This document shows positions 1 to 10,670 of a stretch of 64,000 bases of DNA, one piece after another. The notes under the pieces are model-generated. The model searched no databases, was not told the origin of the DNA, and worked only from the letters and a program-made list of their open reading frames with translations. This DNA is from Reticulitermes speratus (taxonomy: Eukaryota > Arthropoda > Insecta > Blattodea > Rhinotermitidae): contig JAJKFL010000011.1 of assembly GCA_021186555.1 (NCBI GenBank), forward strand, positions 7,526,001 through 7,590,000. The letters run 5' to 3'. Each line of letters opens with the position of its first letter. The first letter of the stretch is position 1. The translations under genes were made by a program, and so were the position numbers.

Positions 1-100
1 TATTGTTATTTACGAGCAGAGCTACCTATTTCGTAAGACACAGCTCCACGTGAAATATCAGATTATCACGGCGGTGAATATGAACAACACTGTCGCCCGA

Positions 101-175
101 CATGTGACGCCGTGTAGGTTGGTAGAAACTTACCGACGTTTCAGAAGAACATGCTGTCTTCAGCTTCAAGGTAAG
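101..175 (-). repeat. Degenerate hammerhead-like Penelope-type repeat end
   Basis: On the minus strand, 131-173 reads like the cores in the array at 49.5 kb: ACC, then TTGAAG, a helix-II-like spacer, GAAACGTC, then GGT. The outer ACC/GGT can pair, where the 49.5-kb copies have CCC/GGG. The block GACGCCGTGTAG at 106-117 is shared with 41.3 kb. The expected core CTGANGA is altered, so it is probably inactive. Membership of the family is inferred from these shared blocks. Confidence 0.5.
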
Positions 176-967
176 GGACAGCATTTCCTCCGAAATTTCT
201 GTAACTTTCTATCAGACTTCACGATGTCAAATGCCAGAAATCAGTATTCTTCACACAACATCATTTTCCAGCAATTTTTTGCACTTAAATAAATTACGCA
301 GTCAAGTGAGGAATACGGAGAACAGCTGCGCTTCGTCAGGCGTTCGCTATATTGCGGAAGATGGTTAGCGAAAAGTACTTTCCCATTCCGTACATAACAT
401 GCAAAGTTACATTGCACTCTTCCTAAAGGCAGGAGCGTCTAGTGTTAGGGCAGGTCCGATACTCATGCCTTATCTTGTGGCCTACCTGTCGGAAGTTCCA
501 CAACACGCCAACAAAGTACCGCTCACAGACACTCACGTACCTGAAAACAATAGAACACTTATGAGCTTCAAGTACGATAATACAATAACACGGCATCAAA
601 GGGCGGAAACACTTGTAACTCTGGTAAAAATAAGACACTCCCTATAACGTTCTGAAGAACTGTTCGGAAGTTAGATGCAGGATAAAGTATATTAACAATT
701 ATGAAGGAAATTTATGTCTCCGTCAGCAATAAGTGGGGGAGAAATTTTATACCTCACTAACACCAAAAAAATAAATCTGTCAATATTACTTCAGACATCC
801 CGTTGTGACACTTACAAGCAAGGTGTTACATGAACCGTCAATTAAAACACTCTTTTATAGCTCATTATATTTTTGAACACACAACATGTTTCGGCAGCAA
901 GGAGTCGCCATCAGGTATCAAGAATAAAATTACTATGAGAAAGTTATTTGTAATCTGTGGTATTTTG
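176..967. other. Unassigned AT-rich stretch
   Basis: No tandem repeat, SINE head or recognisable protein similarity was seen. The open frames here are under 90 codons and show no coding signature. Confidence 0.4.
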
Positions 968-1163
968 GGTAATTACACGGCGTCGTGTGGTAATTATTTA
1001 CCGACGTTTCGGGACAACGTGTCGGTCCCATCTTCATGGGTCAAGATTCCAAAAGATGGGACCGACACGTTGTCCCGAAACGTCGGTAAATAATTAAAAC
1101 ACGACGCCGTGTAATTACCCAGAAGACCACAGATTACATCAACATCGCGGCGGAAGCCTGAAA
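968..1163. repeat. Foldback repeat with two hammerhead-like arms
   Basis: Arms 968-1035 and 1053-1120 are near-perfect inverted copies around a 17-bp loop. Each arm holds helix II GGGAC/GTCCC followed by GAAACGTCGGT. The left arm (minus strand) reads ATGAAGA and the right arm (plus strand) AAAAGA where the ribozyme needs CTGANGA, so both catalytic cores are damaged. The flank 1133-1163 recurs inverted at 38.84 kb, which marks it as part of a dispersed element. Assignment to Penelope-type ends rests on the ribozyme-like motif. Confidence 0.6.
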
Positions 1164-1332
1164 TCAACAGAAAGTTATTTGTGTGTAAACACGAAACTTG
1201 TATTAAGAACTAGGCCACCTTATTTTATATTTTAGGAAAACTTGAAACTTTTTATGTAAAAAAATGAGATCTCGTTTTTAATACAGTTTTCATGTTAACA
1301 CACAAATAATTCTACCGTAGTATGTTTATTCT

Positions 1333-1376
1333 TGATACTTGATAATGGCTCCTTGGCGCCGAAACATGTTGAATGT
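1333..1376 (+). repeat. Degenerate hammerhead-like motif
   Basis: TTGATAA is followed by helix II (GGCTCC with GGCGCC), GAAA and the palindrome ACATGT. Two core positions differ from CTGANGA (C3 to T, G8 to A). It belongs to the ACATGT subfamily seen at 27.4 and 51.3 kb. No second arm was found nearby. Confidence 0.5.
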
Positions 1377-2479
1377 TCGAAAATATAAAAGAACTATAAA
1401 AACGAGTGTTTTGATTGACGGGTTTATATAACACCTTGCTTGCAAGAAATTTGCAGTTTTAAAGTTAATTATTTCATTTCTTTTGAGAAACTTCACAACA
1501 AACAATATGCTTCTAAGTCTCAAAATAAATGAAATATTCGACTTTAAATCTACATGGTTTTATCCAGATGCTCCGGCGAGTACACTGCTGTAGTGGCGAG
1601 CACTGTGGGTCTTAGTATGCACTGCAGCTCGCGCCCCTTTGGTGCGCAAAATATTTTCTCTAACCGACAACACAAAAATTCATCAAAGTAGGTCAGTTTT
1701 TAAACCCCATCAATGGTGAGATCCCTGAAACTCGGAACTGTGAATGTCATACTTTACTCTGGGAAGTAGAAGAATTTCTGTCTGTATTTTCCAAATTTAC
1801 TGTCCGATTTGGTTAAAAACCGGTACAGGAGCTCAGCATATAACGATGCTGGGCACGTTGGGTTCGCGAAAATCGGCGCACGAGAAACACTACTTTTCTG
1901 AGGGGCGTAATTGAAATTATGTTTACGCGTACCGTGAAACCGTTTGATATTTTGAAAGTAAAAAAAAAAACGCACTGGTCAGGTCTGTGTACACCGCTGC
2001 TAATCTTGTTGTACTTTTAACGTTGGTTGTATAGCCAATTCATTCATGTCAAACAAAATGTCAGTTCGTACCTCACGGAGAACACAGCACGTGTCCAATT
2101 AACCACTTCCTTAATGTCTCATAGGGGAATATCAGCTCTTCACTGTCTGGGTAACAATAAAGACAAATACACTGTATGGCAGAATTCAGTTTCTTAACAT
2201 TACAACCGGCGGTATACATACTTACCACTGGTACTTATAAGGCTAACGAATACCAAAGTAGGTATGAATGATTCAATAATTTACAGGGACTCAAACAGAA
2301 CGTAGGAATTCGTCAAACATGGATCTCTTATATAAAACACACCATAATATACAAATCCAAATAAGACCTGGAATTTCTTTTGCAATTTGGTGTACCCTTA
2401 AGGAAATATAACGTAGCTAAACGTTCCGAAGCAATATTCTTTTTGAATATTATCCATCGTCGAAGTATAATCAATCCAC
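1377..2479. other. Unassigned stretch
   Basis: No gene or clear repeat was recognised. Around 2056-2100 the minus strand resembles the internal block (tgtt-ctc-gcggtacgaactg type) of the piggyBac-like MITE family described at 20.2 and 37.6 kb, but only weakly. Confidence 0.35.
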
Positions 2480-2520
2480 ACAGTTTCGGAAGCCGAATCT
2501 GCTTCCGTCTTCGGGTACAA
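2480..2520 (-). repeat. Degenerate hammerhead-like motif (GGAAGC subfamily)
   Basis: On the minus strand CCGAAGA is followed by a strong helix II (GGAAGC/GCTTCC) and GAAAC. The only core change from CTGAAGA is U4 to C. The same helix II recurs on the plus strand at 31.15 kb, so the two are members of one subfamily. Confidence 0.5.
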
Positions 2521-3237
2521 AAAACCAATGCCTGAGAATATGTCGTTTTAGGAGGTCCAACAGACATTAATTTCCTGCACCTAAAGACGGACGCAGGGGT
2601 AGCTTCCAAAAGGTTGCGTTTCAATTCCAAGTCGATGATGGATAAACTCCGAACAAAGGAGATACGTTACGGAACAAAAAAGTTACATACATCTTCATTC
2701 CCACTAACTTTCTCAGCAATATGACTCCTTCCAATATTTGCTAAGAACGATCACGGATATATGACAAATGAACATCAACCACGGAAGTGAAAACATACAT
2801 TTGGCAACTCGTGTGTGATCTCAAACAACATACAACATTTACTCGTCGTTACTGGAAGATATAAAAACAGACATCTTAAAGTAACTATATTTTTCACTGT
2901 CGCCATATTTTCCACCCAAGCTAGAGAGCATATGGTGTGGGCAAGAGTGCATGTCACATAACTTATAACATTGCACACATTCAGCAAGGAGATTGTCCTG
3001 AAACCGATACAGGCAGAACTTGTTTAGTGCACAAACAAATATATCAAGAGCGGCAAGTTAATGCACACTTCGAGACTGTGAATAACTTCATGGCCTTGGT
3101 GTTAACTTATTAAAGGTGTAAACACAATATCCCCGGTAATAAAGACATAAATCTACTGTCCAAAAGGCAATTACTCTAATTATAAATATGTATACAGTCC
3201 TGCTATTTCGTTAAACGCATATCGAACAATGTCAACC

Positions 3238-3757
3238 AGACACGCAATGTACGTATAACGTAAAAATGAGGCGCGTTCGTGTAACCACTGTTGAAGTGGA
3301 AAAGCAAGAAGTCGTACATATTCTGAGTTTCTGTAGCCTTAGTTATCCAGCACGCAAAGCGCATGCGCCGTATTATATTGTCATCTGTGGCCTGTCTGGC
3401 TCTAATATATTTTTCCACATTATCTCACAGAGGCACGATTTTCGGAAAAAGTTATTGAACATAAAATGTGTGTTTTGATTTTCTGTACAACTTTTGTCTG
3501 AAACATTTCTCATTCTAAGCAGAATTCAGCGAGATATTATCATAAATGTACATAGGTCTTCATGTAAAGTGCCCGTTATTCTTGTCAGATTTTAATGAGA
3601 TTTGAACTTTCTCGATAGACTTTAGAAAAATACTCAAATATCAAATTTCATGAAAATCCGTCCAGTGGGAGCCGAGCTGTTCCATGCGGACGAACAGACA
3701 GATGGACAGACAGACATGACGAAGCTAATAGTCGCTTTTCGAACGCGCCTAAAACAT
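3238..3757 (+). repeat. Family E interspersed element, copy 1
   Basis: Ends carry a short inverted repeat AGGCGCGTTC (3269-3278) and GAACGCGCCT (3741-3750). A conserved outer block GTACGTATAACGTA lies just left. The interior matches copies at 7.4, 39.7 and 53.5 kb and includes a GCGCATGCGC palindrome and a run of GACAGA/GGACAGA units near the right end. It has no coding capacity. It may be a non-autonomous DNA transposon, but the superfamily was not identified. Confidence 0.7.
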
Positions 3758-4282
3758 ACGCTCTTTGCCAAGGAAAGGACAAACAGCAGCACAGAAGGAT
3801 TTTCAGTAAGACTAACGTTTTAAATATTCCAAAACCAAACAGTCATAAATCACCACGGACGCCTATCGGTACAGCACTGACAATTAAGACCAAGATGACA
3901 CAGAATTCGAAGAGAAGCTATAATACATTTTAATGCACGATTTTGCAGTTTCTGTGTGTCGCAAATTAACAGGATCCACTCACTGTAAACCCGGCCTGTG
4001 TTGACTTTATCTCTGCCTGCGGACAGGAGGGTTCGCCGGATTCTAGGAACCAACAATCGATAAACACGCCGTGATATAAGGCGACAGAGCTAAGCTCTGC
4101 TTGCGAAACAGTTTTAATCTAAAAACCGGCCCCAGGTTTGTCGTGTTCGCCATCTGGATTCGGTGGACGGGAGATGAATGAGGTGTCACGGACAATATTG
4201 CATCCCCCTCCTTGTTTTAAAAGACTTGTCAACTGCCTCAGTTATACGGGGTCAAACGTACAAACACTACAAACGTTAACAA
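3758..4282. other. Unassigned stretch
   Basis: Nothing recognisable was seen between family E and the 32-bp tandem array. Confidence 0.35.
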
Positions 4283-4517
4283 AGAGCGCGAAGTGGAAGA
4301 AACCTAGAAACAAAAGAACGCGAAGTGGAAGAAACCTAGAAACAAAAGAACGCGAAGTGGAAGAAACCTGGAAACAAAAGGACGCGAAGTGGAAGAAACC
4401 TGGAAACAAAAGAACGCGAAGTGGAAGAAACCTAGAAACAAAAGAACGCGAAGTGGAAGAAACCTAGAAACAAAAGGACGCGAAGTGGAAGAAACCTAGA
4501 AACAACAGAACGCGAAG
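4283..4517. repeat. 32-bp tandem repeat, about 7 copies
   Basis: The unit begins CGCGAAGTGGAAGAAACC and is repeated head to tail with a few A/G substitutions. The length is not a multiple of three, so the open frame running through it cycles through all three phases every 96 bp. That frame is a by-product of the repeat. Confidence 0.9.
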
Positions 4518-4969
4518 CTACGGAAATACGAAATGAAACGAATTATGCATACCGAGTATGTAGAATAAACAGGATACGTATGACTAAACGTCGGGAAATT
4601 TCGTGTACTAGTGACGCTACGTATTTGGTTAAAACCTCGGTCGTGGTTTATCTCAGTTACTACATGGAATGCCCAGACGGTAACCTCTAATTGGTCAAGG
4701 TTATCTATTATAAACTCTCAGGCCACTTATTTACTGTCCATATCCGTCTTGTCTCATTCAATAACTCAGTCTCATGCAAATGAAAGACATTCTTTAAATA
4801 ACCTCTGAATCAATCAATCGAATCAATCAATAAAGAGGAGGTAACGTGATGGCACCTCAAGGCCAGTCGGACTTTGTGATCCAGTAACATATGACAAAAC
4901 AGAATCTTCGGGCTGATACACTAACTAATCTCCAATTTGTATACAAATATGTGCCTTATAAGAACAGGT

Positions 4970-5250
4970 AAAGGTCAAGGTCACCCTGGAACAGCCCATC
5001 AACGCCCAGAGGAGGAGTGAGGTATAGCTCTACTCTTTCTTTAACCTTAGCGCTAGATGGGGGTGGGTGGTCAACGCCATGCCCCGACTGCTTTACCCCC
5101 GAGGAGACCCGTTACCTATTGTACAAGAGGCTGGGTGGGCCCCAGGGCCGATCTGGACAAGTACGGAAAATCTCTCCCCCCACCGGGATTCGATCCCCGG
5201 ACTATCCAGCCCGTAGCAAGTCGCTGTACCGACTACGCTATCCTTATAAG
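4970..5250 (-). mobile_element. SINE family C (tRNA-derived)
   Basis: Read on the minus strand this has a tRNA-like head with a B-box (GGGATCGAATCCC type, 5184-5200), a GC-rich body containing GGGTAACGGGTC and CCACCCACCCCCAT, and a 3' end rich in ACCTTTACC. It matches the copies at 5.33, 22.6 and 62.1 kb. SINEs are transcribed by RNA polymerase III and mobilised by LINE proteins. The open frames in it have no coding meaning. Confidence 0.85.
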
Positions 5251-5330
5251 GCCAGCGAGACGTAACCAATAGCATATTACAGGCAGACGTTGATGGAGAC
5301 GTTTACAAAAGGCTCACTGAATTATGAGTT

Positions 5331-5621
5331 AAAGATAAAGGTAAAGTTCTCCCTAGAACAGGCCACGAAGGCCCAGAGGGGGAGTAGAGGTATAGCTCTA
5401 CTCTTTCTTTAACCCTGGCACTAGATGTGGGTGGGTGGTCAACTCCACGCCACGGCCGCTTTACCCCCGGGAAAGAGCCCCGGTACCCATTGTACAGGAG
5501 GCTGGTTGGGCCCCAGGGCCGGTCTGGACGGGTGCGGAAAATCTCGCCCCCACCGGGATTCGATCCCCGGACCGCCCAGCCCGTAGCGAGTCGCTATAAC
5601 CGACTACGCTATCCGAGCCCA
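5331..5621 (-). mobile_element. SINE family C with 16-bp target duplication
   Basis: A near full-length copy on the minus strand: tRNA-like head at the right end, CTTTACC tail at the left. It is bounded by a perfect direct repeat CACTGAATTATGAGTT at 5315-5330 and 5622-5637, the signature of target-primed retrotransposition. It lies about 80 bp from another copy in the same orientation. Confidence 0.92.
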
Positions 5622-5639
5622 CACTGAATTATGAGTTGG

Positions 5640-7397
5640 TCAGAATAAATGCACACGCATGTCGTCTGGTACTTCTGCGCTCTTGCGGGGATTTAGGAAA
5701 TCAAGGGAAGGTAAGTTTGGAACATAATCTCGAAAAGACCTGAATCCCTCTTGAGACTGTAAAAAATTCACTATTGTGGGAGACTGAAGTATATTTCAAA
5801 TACTGCTACAGATGTACCTTACTTACATACGTACTACACTAGATTGTCGCTCCAAGCCCTGCAATGTAGGCTTTTCTCAATGCAGTCGCCATTTGAATTA
5901 CAGGACAAAACACACAGAAGGTATGGCGGAGAAAGTGGCATTGAGACAAGTTGTCGTCCTGCTATTTCGACTTTCCACTGTCAGTCGCCCCATATTCGTA
6001 TGTTACCGAAGGCGAGATGTGCCGGTAGTGCCCCACAACCAGCACGTCATAGCAATCTTGGTGTAAAGTTGAGGTTCGGCCTTTGACCTAGCACTTGGCT
6101 TCACTCTGCGTAAAGAACTTACAGAAACGGAATCTCTAAGTACTTACAAACTCTCCTTTCCTAAGCAATGTTGGTTACTCAGGAGTACGACTTTCCGTTG
6201 GTACTGGTTTCGTAAAGGGAAGTCAGACCGTTACTTTCCAGTGAAAAAATACACTGGGCTGAAGCGCAGTCGTGTCTCGTGAAGGCGAGTTAACCCTATT
6301 ATAAGACATGAAATTTTATGTTGTGTTTTAAGATAGCTGAGCAAAAATTTGATTCTGAGAATCGTCACGGAAGCCTAACAAATGGCGACCAGTGAAAAGC
6401 GACAGAGACTTATGTTTTGGACCGGATCTGTGTTTTCTCTGCAAGCTTCGCCTGGAGATAAGGGACCGTCAAGGCCAAAACTTAACTCCTGAGTAAAGAT
6501 CAGTAACTTAATTTATTCCATGGAGCACAGTCCTTCTTGACAAGCCAATAATCTCTCGGCTAGTCAAGCAATTACCCATCCTTCAAGTAACGGCTCTTCC
6601 CATTGTTCCCGACGAACTGAGGAGGCCTTATGCAGCCTCTCTTAACAAGTTAGGTTTTCATTGTGAGCGGTGTTAACACATCACACAACCGTCGTGATAT
6701 ACAGAGCGTGTCAGGGAAAATACGCCGTGCTTCGGGTAAAAGTTCCTCGGGTTCAGTTACATCGATATAAAAAAAATACCTGTATCAAAGTTGAACGGTT
6801 ACGGACACTTTGACGCGAGAAACATGTGATCTTCTTGCGGTTACATCTACTGTACATGTTAGGTGGGATTCGTTATCCGTACACTGCGCACGTTCGTCCT
6901 TGAGCCGATACCGAAGCCAAGCCACGCGGCGGTGCGTGTGCTACATACAGTACTTGGAACCCCAAGGACGATTCTTCTTAAACTAGAGCCAGTTTTTCTT
7001 ACTCTATGAATGTCTTTATGTCTCTCAGACGTTAATTAGATGTTAAGTACAGTTGTTAACATTTCAGGAACTACAAATTCCTCCTAGTTTTAACACACAT
7101 TTGGTGATCAATACATGTATAACATCTCATTCTTTTAAACTTCTCTCGTCATTATCTCCGTAACAGTTGAACTCCAAATAAAGGTGTTTTTGGTTATATC
7201 TATGTAATTTGAGCCCAAAGGAACGTTTTCCCGCAATATGACGGCTCCCATCTGAAACACCCGGTAAGGCAAGTAACCAGGACGTAGACAAGCTTGCGTA
7301 AATAACGTATTTTACTAATTACACCCCACTTGAGTAGCAAGTACTTACGTATGTATATATATTACACCACAACATTTTATATTACTTTAAATTTTTA
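5640..7397. other. Unassigned stretch with one LINE tail
   Basis: No gene was recognised. Two overlapping open frames of 80-84 codons at 5812-6086 resemble no family I know. The only identified piece is the LINE 3' tail at 6518-6579. Confidence 0.4.
6518..6579 (-). mobile_element. LINE 3' tail fragment
   Basis: The minus strand matches the conserved LINE 3' end found at 42.7 and 63.8 kb: TTGACTAGC, then a leucine-rich spacer remnant, then TCTCAAGAAGGAC and CTCCATGG. It is very short and non-coding. Confidence 0.65.
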
Positions 7398-7399
7398 CA

Positions 7400-7930
7400 A
7401 GATAGGCAACGTACGTATAACGTAATATTGAGGCGCGTTCGTGTAACCATTGTTGCCGTAGAAAAGCAATAAGTATTACATATTGTGAGTGTGTGTCTGT
7501 AGCCTTAGTTATCCAGCATGCACAGCGCATGCGCCGTATTATATTGTCATCTGTGGCCTGTCTGGCTGTAACATATTTATCCACATTATCTCATAAACGG
7601 CACGATTTTTGGGGCAAGGTTATTGAACATAAAATGAGTGTTCTGATTTTCTCTACAACTTTTGTCTGAAACATTTCTTAGTCTAAGAAGAATTCAGCGA
7701 GATATTATCATAAATGGCCGCATGTCTTCATGTAAAGTGCCCGTTATTCTTGTCAGATTTGAATGAAACGTGAATTTTCTCAACAGATTTTCGATAAATA
7801 CTCCAATATCAAATCTCATGAAAATCCGTCCAGTTCAGCCCAATTCCATGCGGACGGACAGACAGACGGATGGACAGACATGACGAAGCTAATAGTCGCC
7901 TTTCGCTATTTTGTGAACGCGCCTAAAAAC
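7400..7930 (+). repeat. Family E interspersed element, copy 2
   Basis: A close relative of the 3.24-kb copy in the same orientation. The terminal inverted repeat is AGGCGCGTTC (7431-7440) and GAACGCGCCT (7915-7924). The outer block GTACGTATAACGTA (7412-7425) is retained. It is non-coding and the superfamily is unknown. Confidence 0.75.
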
Positions 7931-8988
7931 TGACGATACATGGTTTATACGAATTTAGATAGTGACAATGACGGCGGCTTAGTTAAGCCAAATCGCATGC
8001 GTAGAAAGTGTACAATATGCCAATAATGGGCTACAGTCAGTAAATGTGTGTGTTATACCGGGACTGCTTATTACAACTGAAATTTGATGAGAACAAAATT
8101 AGTTAGCTCTTGACCCTCGGTATTTTGGGTGCCACGACCTCTGAGCGCCTCACATTACAAAACATCGGCCATGTTTAAATTTCCCTGGACCAAAACAAGG
8201 CACAGTGTCAAATATGCCTGAGTCCCCGCGTGCCAGACGCAAATGAGCTTCGTAACGTCTAAGCCGTACATTAAGTGTTGAACCATGGCGTTAATGGTTC
8301 GTCTAACCTTTGTGCGATTTTTCTTCTATTTCTCTGTGCTGCCCAACATGCATTTAGAAACATCTGACCGCGCAATATACTTGTGCTGTTTTTGAAGAGG
8401 TGTGCTTGTGGGGAATAGAACAAGCTGTGAAATGGACAAGATGCTTTCACTAGACATCTTCAACCACGCCCTTTAACCTGTAAAGCACAGTCATTCCTAC
8501 ATATACACCCACATAGAATTAAAGAAAAACTCTGAGTTTTGCACACACCGTGCATTTAGGCCTTTCGTATGCTTTCCACAACAAACATATTATTTACCTA
8601 CAGTTACCTAACTGCAATTTTAGTACCGCAGAATCAGTGGCAGAAACTGGGTTTTTAAAAAAATTTAAATTGGATGTGTTTCAGGGTTTACATCTTTAAT
8701 ACGCCATGGACTCTCCACGTCTCCTTTGCCTGACATACGCGAAGGTAATAAAGTGCGAAATAAAACACAAACAAAATGCCCGCAAGTTTCTGTCTATCTG
8801 AAATCATCCCATTTAAGTGTACAGGTCACTTATGCAGCCCGCCAGACCTCTATCAATTTAAAAAAATCTCCGTTATATCCTATTACGTTTTACACTTTAC
8901 AGACCCACACAAGAATTGTGGGCTGGGGGACGACTGAATGAAAATAGCTATGGTACGATAAGGAAGACAGCAGCTATACGGGCAGTGA
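7931..8988. other. Unassigned stretch
   Basis: No gene or repeat was recognised. It ends at a homopolymer pair, about 14 C followed by about 12 A, near 8990-9017. Confidence 0.35.
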
Positions 8989-8989
8989 C

Positions 8990-9017
8990 CGCCCCCCCCC
9001 CCCCCAAAAAAAAAAAA
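8990..9017. repeat. Poly-C / poly-A tract
   Basis: A run of C directly followed by a run of A. Its length is likely unreliable in assembly. Confidence 0.8.
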
Positions 9018-9394
9018 CACAGAAAAGCTAACAAAACGTTCAAGTTACTAACACACCGAAATGAAGGCAACAGCAAATATCGATACGACGACCACCTTAG
9101 GACTCTCCAAGTACTAAACTTTTCTTCGCGCTGCATCAACCAGCACGCTGTAAGGCCAAGCGTTTCCGTTTTACAGCTTCTCCGCCGTGCGAACCTTCCA
9201 AACATGACCACCTTACACATACGACTTGACGAGCAATCAAGCATTCCTATGTTGTGCTTCCTCCAGTAATGGTAAAGATAAAAGACCGTTCGACAAAGCA
9301 AAATGCCATGAAAGAGCAAAAGTGACACGGAGGTAAACATCCACACACGTTCTATGCCTCAGCACTAGATGAACACGTTGAGACCTCGTTACAC

Positions 9395-9535
9395 GCCCCT
9401 CTGACCCAAAGTACAGGGCCTTCGGTGGTCATCTGGTGGGTGGCTGAGTGGATCCCAGAGACAGTTTCGACAAAGTGTCAAAGATGAAAACACCTGTCTC
9501 CGCGGGGATTCAAACACCGACCGATGAGTCTGTAA
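9395..9535 (-). mobile_element. Possible old tRNA-derived SINE
   Basis: The minus strand has a B-box-like GTTTGAATCCCC (9499-9510) followed by a body vaguely like SINE C. Too diverged to assign with confidence. Confidence 0.3.
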
Positions 9536-9596
9536 TAATTTGAAAGACACTGTTCCTTAAAGTGACAACACTTTCAGCTCTCCTGTTTAGGCCATA

Positions 9597-9935
9597 ATAG
9601 CGTAATCGGTATAGTGAATAGGCTACGGACTGAACAACCAAGCGGTCGTGGTTCAATTCGGGCCAGAGGTAAAACATTTTTTTTCTTGCTCAGAGCGTCT
9701 AGACCGGCTCTGTGGCCCACCTAGCCTCCAACTCACTGGATACCAGCGACTCCTCCCCACGAGGGTAAAGCAGCTAAAGTGTGAAACTAACCACTCACCT
9801 TCACCTAGTGTCGAGGTTAAGAATGAGTGGAACACTCTTCCCACACGCCTCCATGACGTTCATAGGAACAACTTTATCTTCACCGAGACAGCTGCCGTGA
9901 CATTCGGTTCAGTTAGACCTGCTTTTGTCTCTAGT
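9597..9935 (+). mobile_element. Diverged SINE family C
   Basis: The tRNA-like head (TAGCGTAATCGGTATAGTG) and B-box (GGTTCAATTCGG) are followed by the family C body: GGCCCACCTAGCCTCC, CGAGGGTAAAGCAGC and ACCACTCACC. It is strongly mutated and therefore old. The open frames across it are repeat artefacts. Confidence 0.75.
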
Positions 9936-10051
9936 ATTCATTCATTATGGTTCTTCTGAATGGACCCAAACAATCTCAATAAAAAATGCCTAATATGCCA
10001 CATTCAGTGACTGACAATTTTATAAAAATAAATAAATAAATAACTTCATAG

Positions 10052-10205
10052 ATCCTTCTTCAGGAGGTAAAATCCTCAGCTAGTCAAGAAATTCCCGGAA
10101 TTTTATGGCATACGAAGGTTAACTGCACCGTAACAAGAGCCCTCCAGTTGCCCCTATCTTCAGCTACATGAATCCAATCCATGCCCTCTCATCCTAATTT
10201 CCGTG
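10052..10205 (-). mobile_element. LINE 3' end fragment
   Basis: On the minus strand the order is a stretch encoding the LINE C-terminus remnant, then CATAAAATTCCGGGAATTTC, TTGACTAGCTGAGGAT and CTCCTGAAGAAGGAT. It matches the 3' ends at 42.6 and 63.8 kb. It is 5'-truncated, as usual for LINEs. Confidence 0.7.
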
Positions 10206-10670
10206 CAGCACTTCGTAACATGTTGTTTTTTAGGGTGAAGCACCCTTTGTCGGCTCTTCTCAACTGCTTATTCCACATATTCGCTGCTTCACTCCATGTA
10301 TGGAGGCCGTCTCCTTTATCCGGAAACTGAACACGCGCCATTTCACTACAAAAGAGAGGTATTTCACAAAATATTCCTGCTGTAATTTAATATAAAGCTA
10401 TAAACAGCCGGGACGCTACAGACAGCCTGCTCGACAATAGCACCTTGTTACACACCAACACTTCTGGACGGACAGCAATGCTTACACTTCGTCGCACAAG
10501 AAACGAGATTCCTACACAGTCTGCAGGAATTCCTAAGATTTTAACATGCGTGTGATACTTGTACAGAACATCAATAGACTAAAAGATGCTGTTATGGACA
10601 ATGCAAGTTTCGTATCATCCAAGCTGGTCTCTGTTCGTACGTAGGACTGAAGTTTTGCAGCCACGGCGAA

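Noticed and set aside
4138..4467. A 109-codon lysine/arginine-rich frame
   Set aside because: Mostly a 32-bp tandem repeat read in three successive phases; no conserved protein behaves this way.
5812..6086. Two overlapping frames of 80-84 codons as a small gene
   Set aside because: Same DNA in two phases, no domain or initiation context that favours either; left unassigned.
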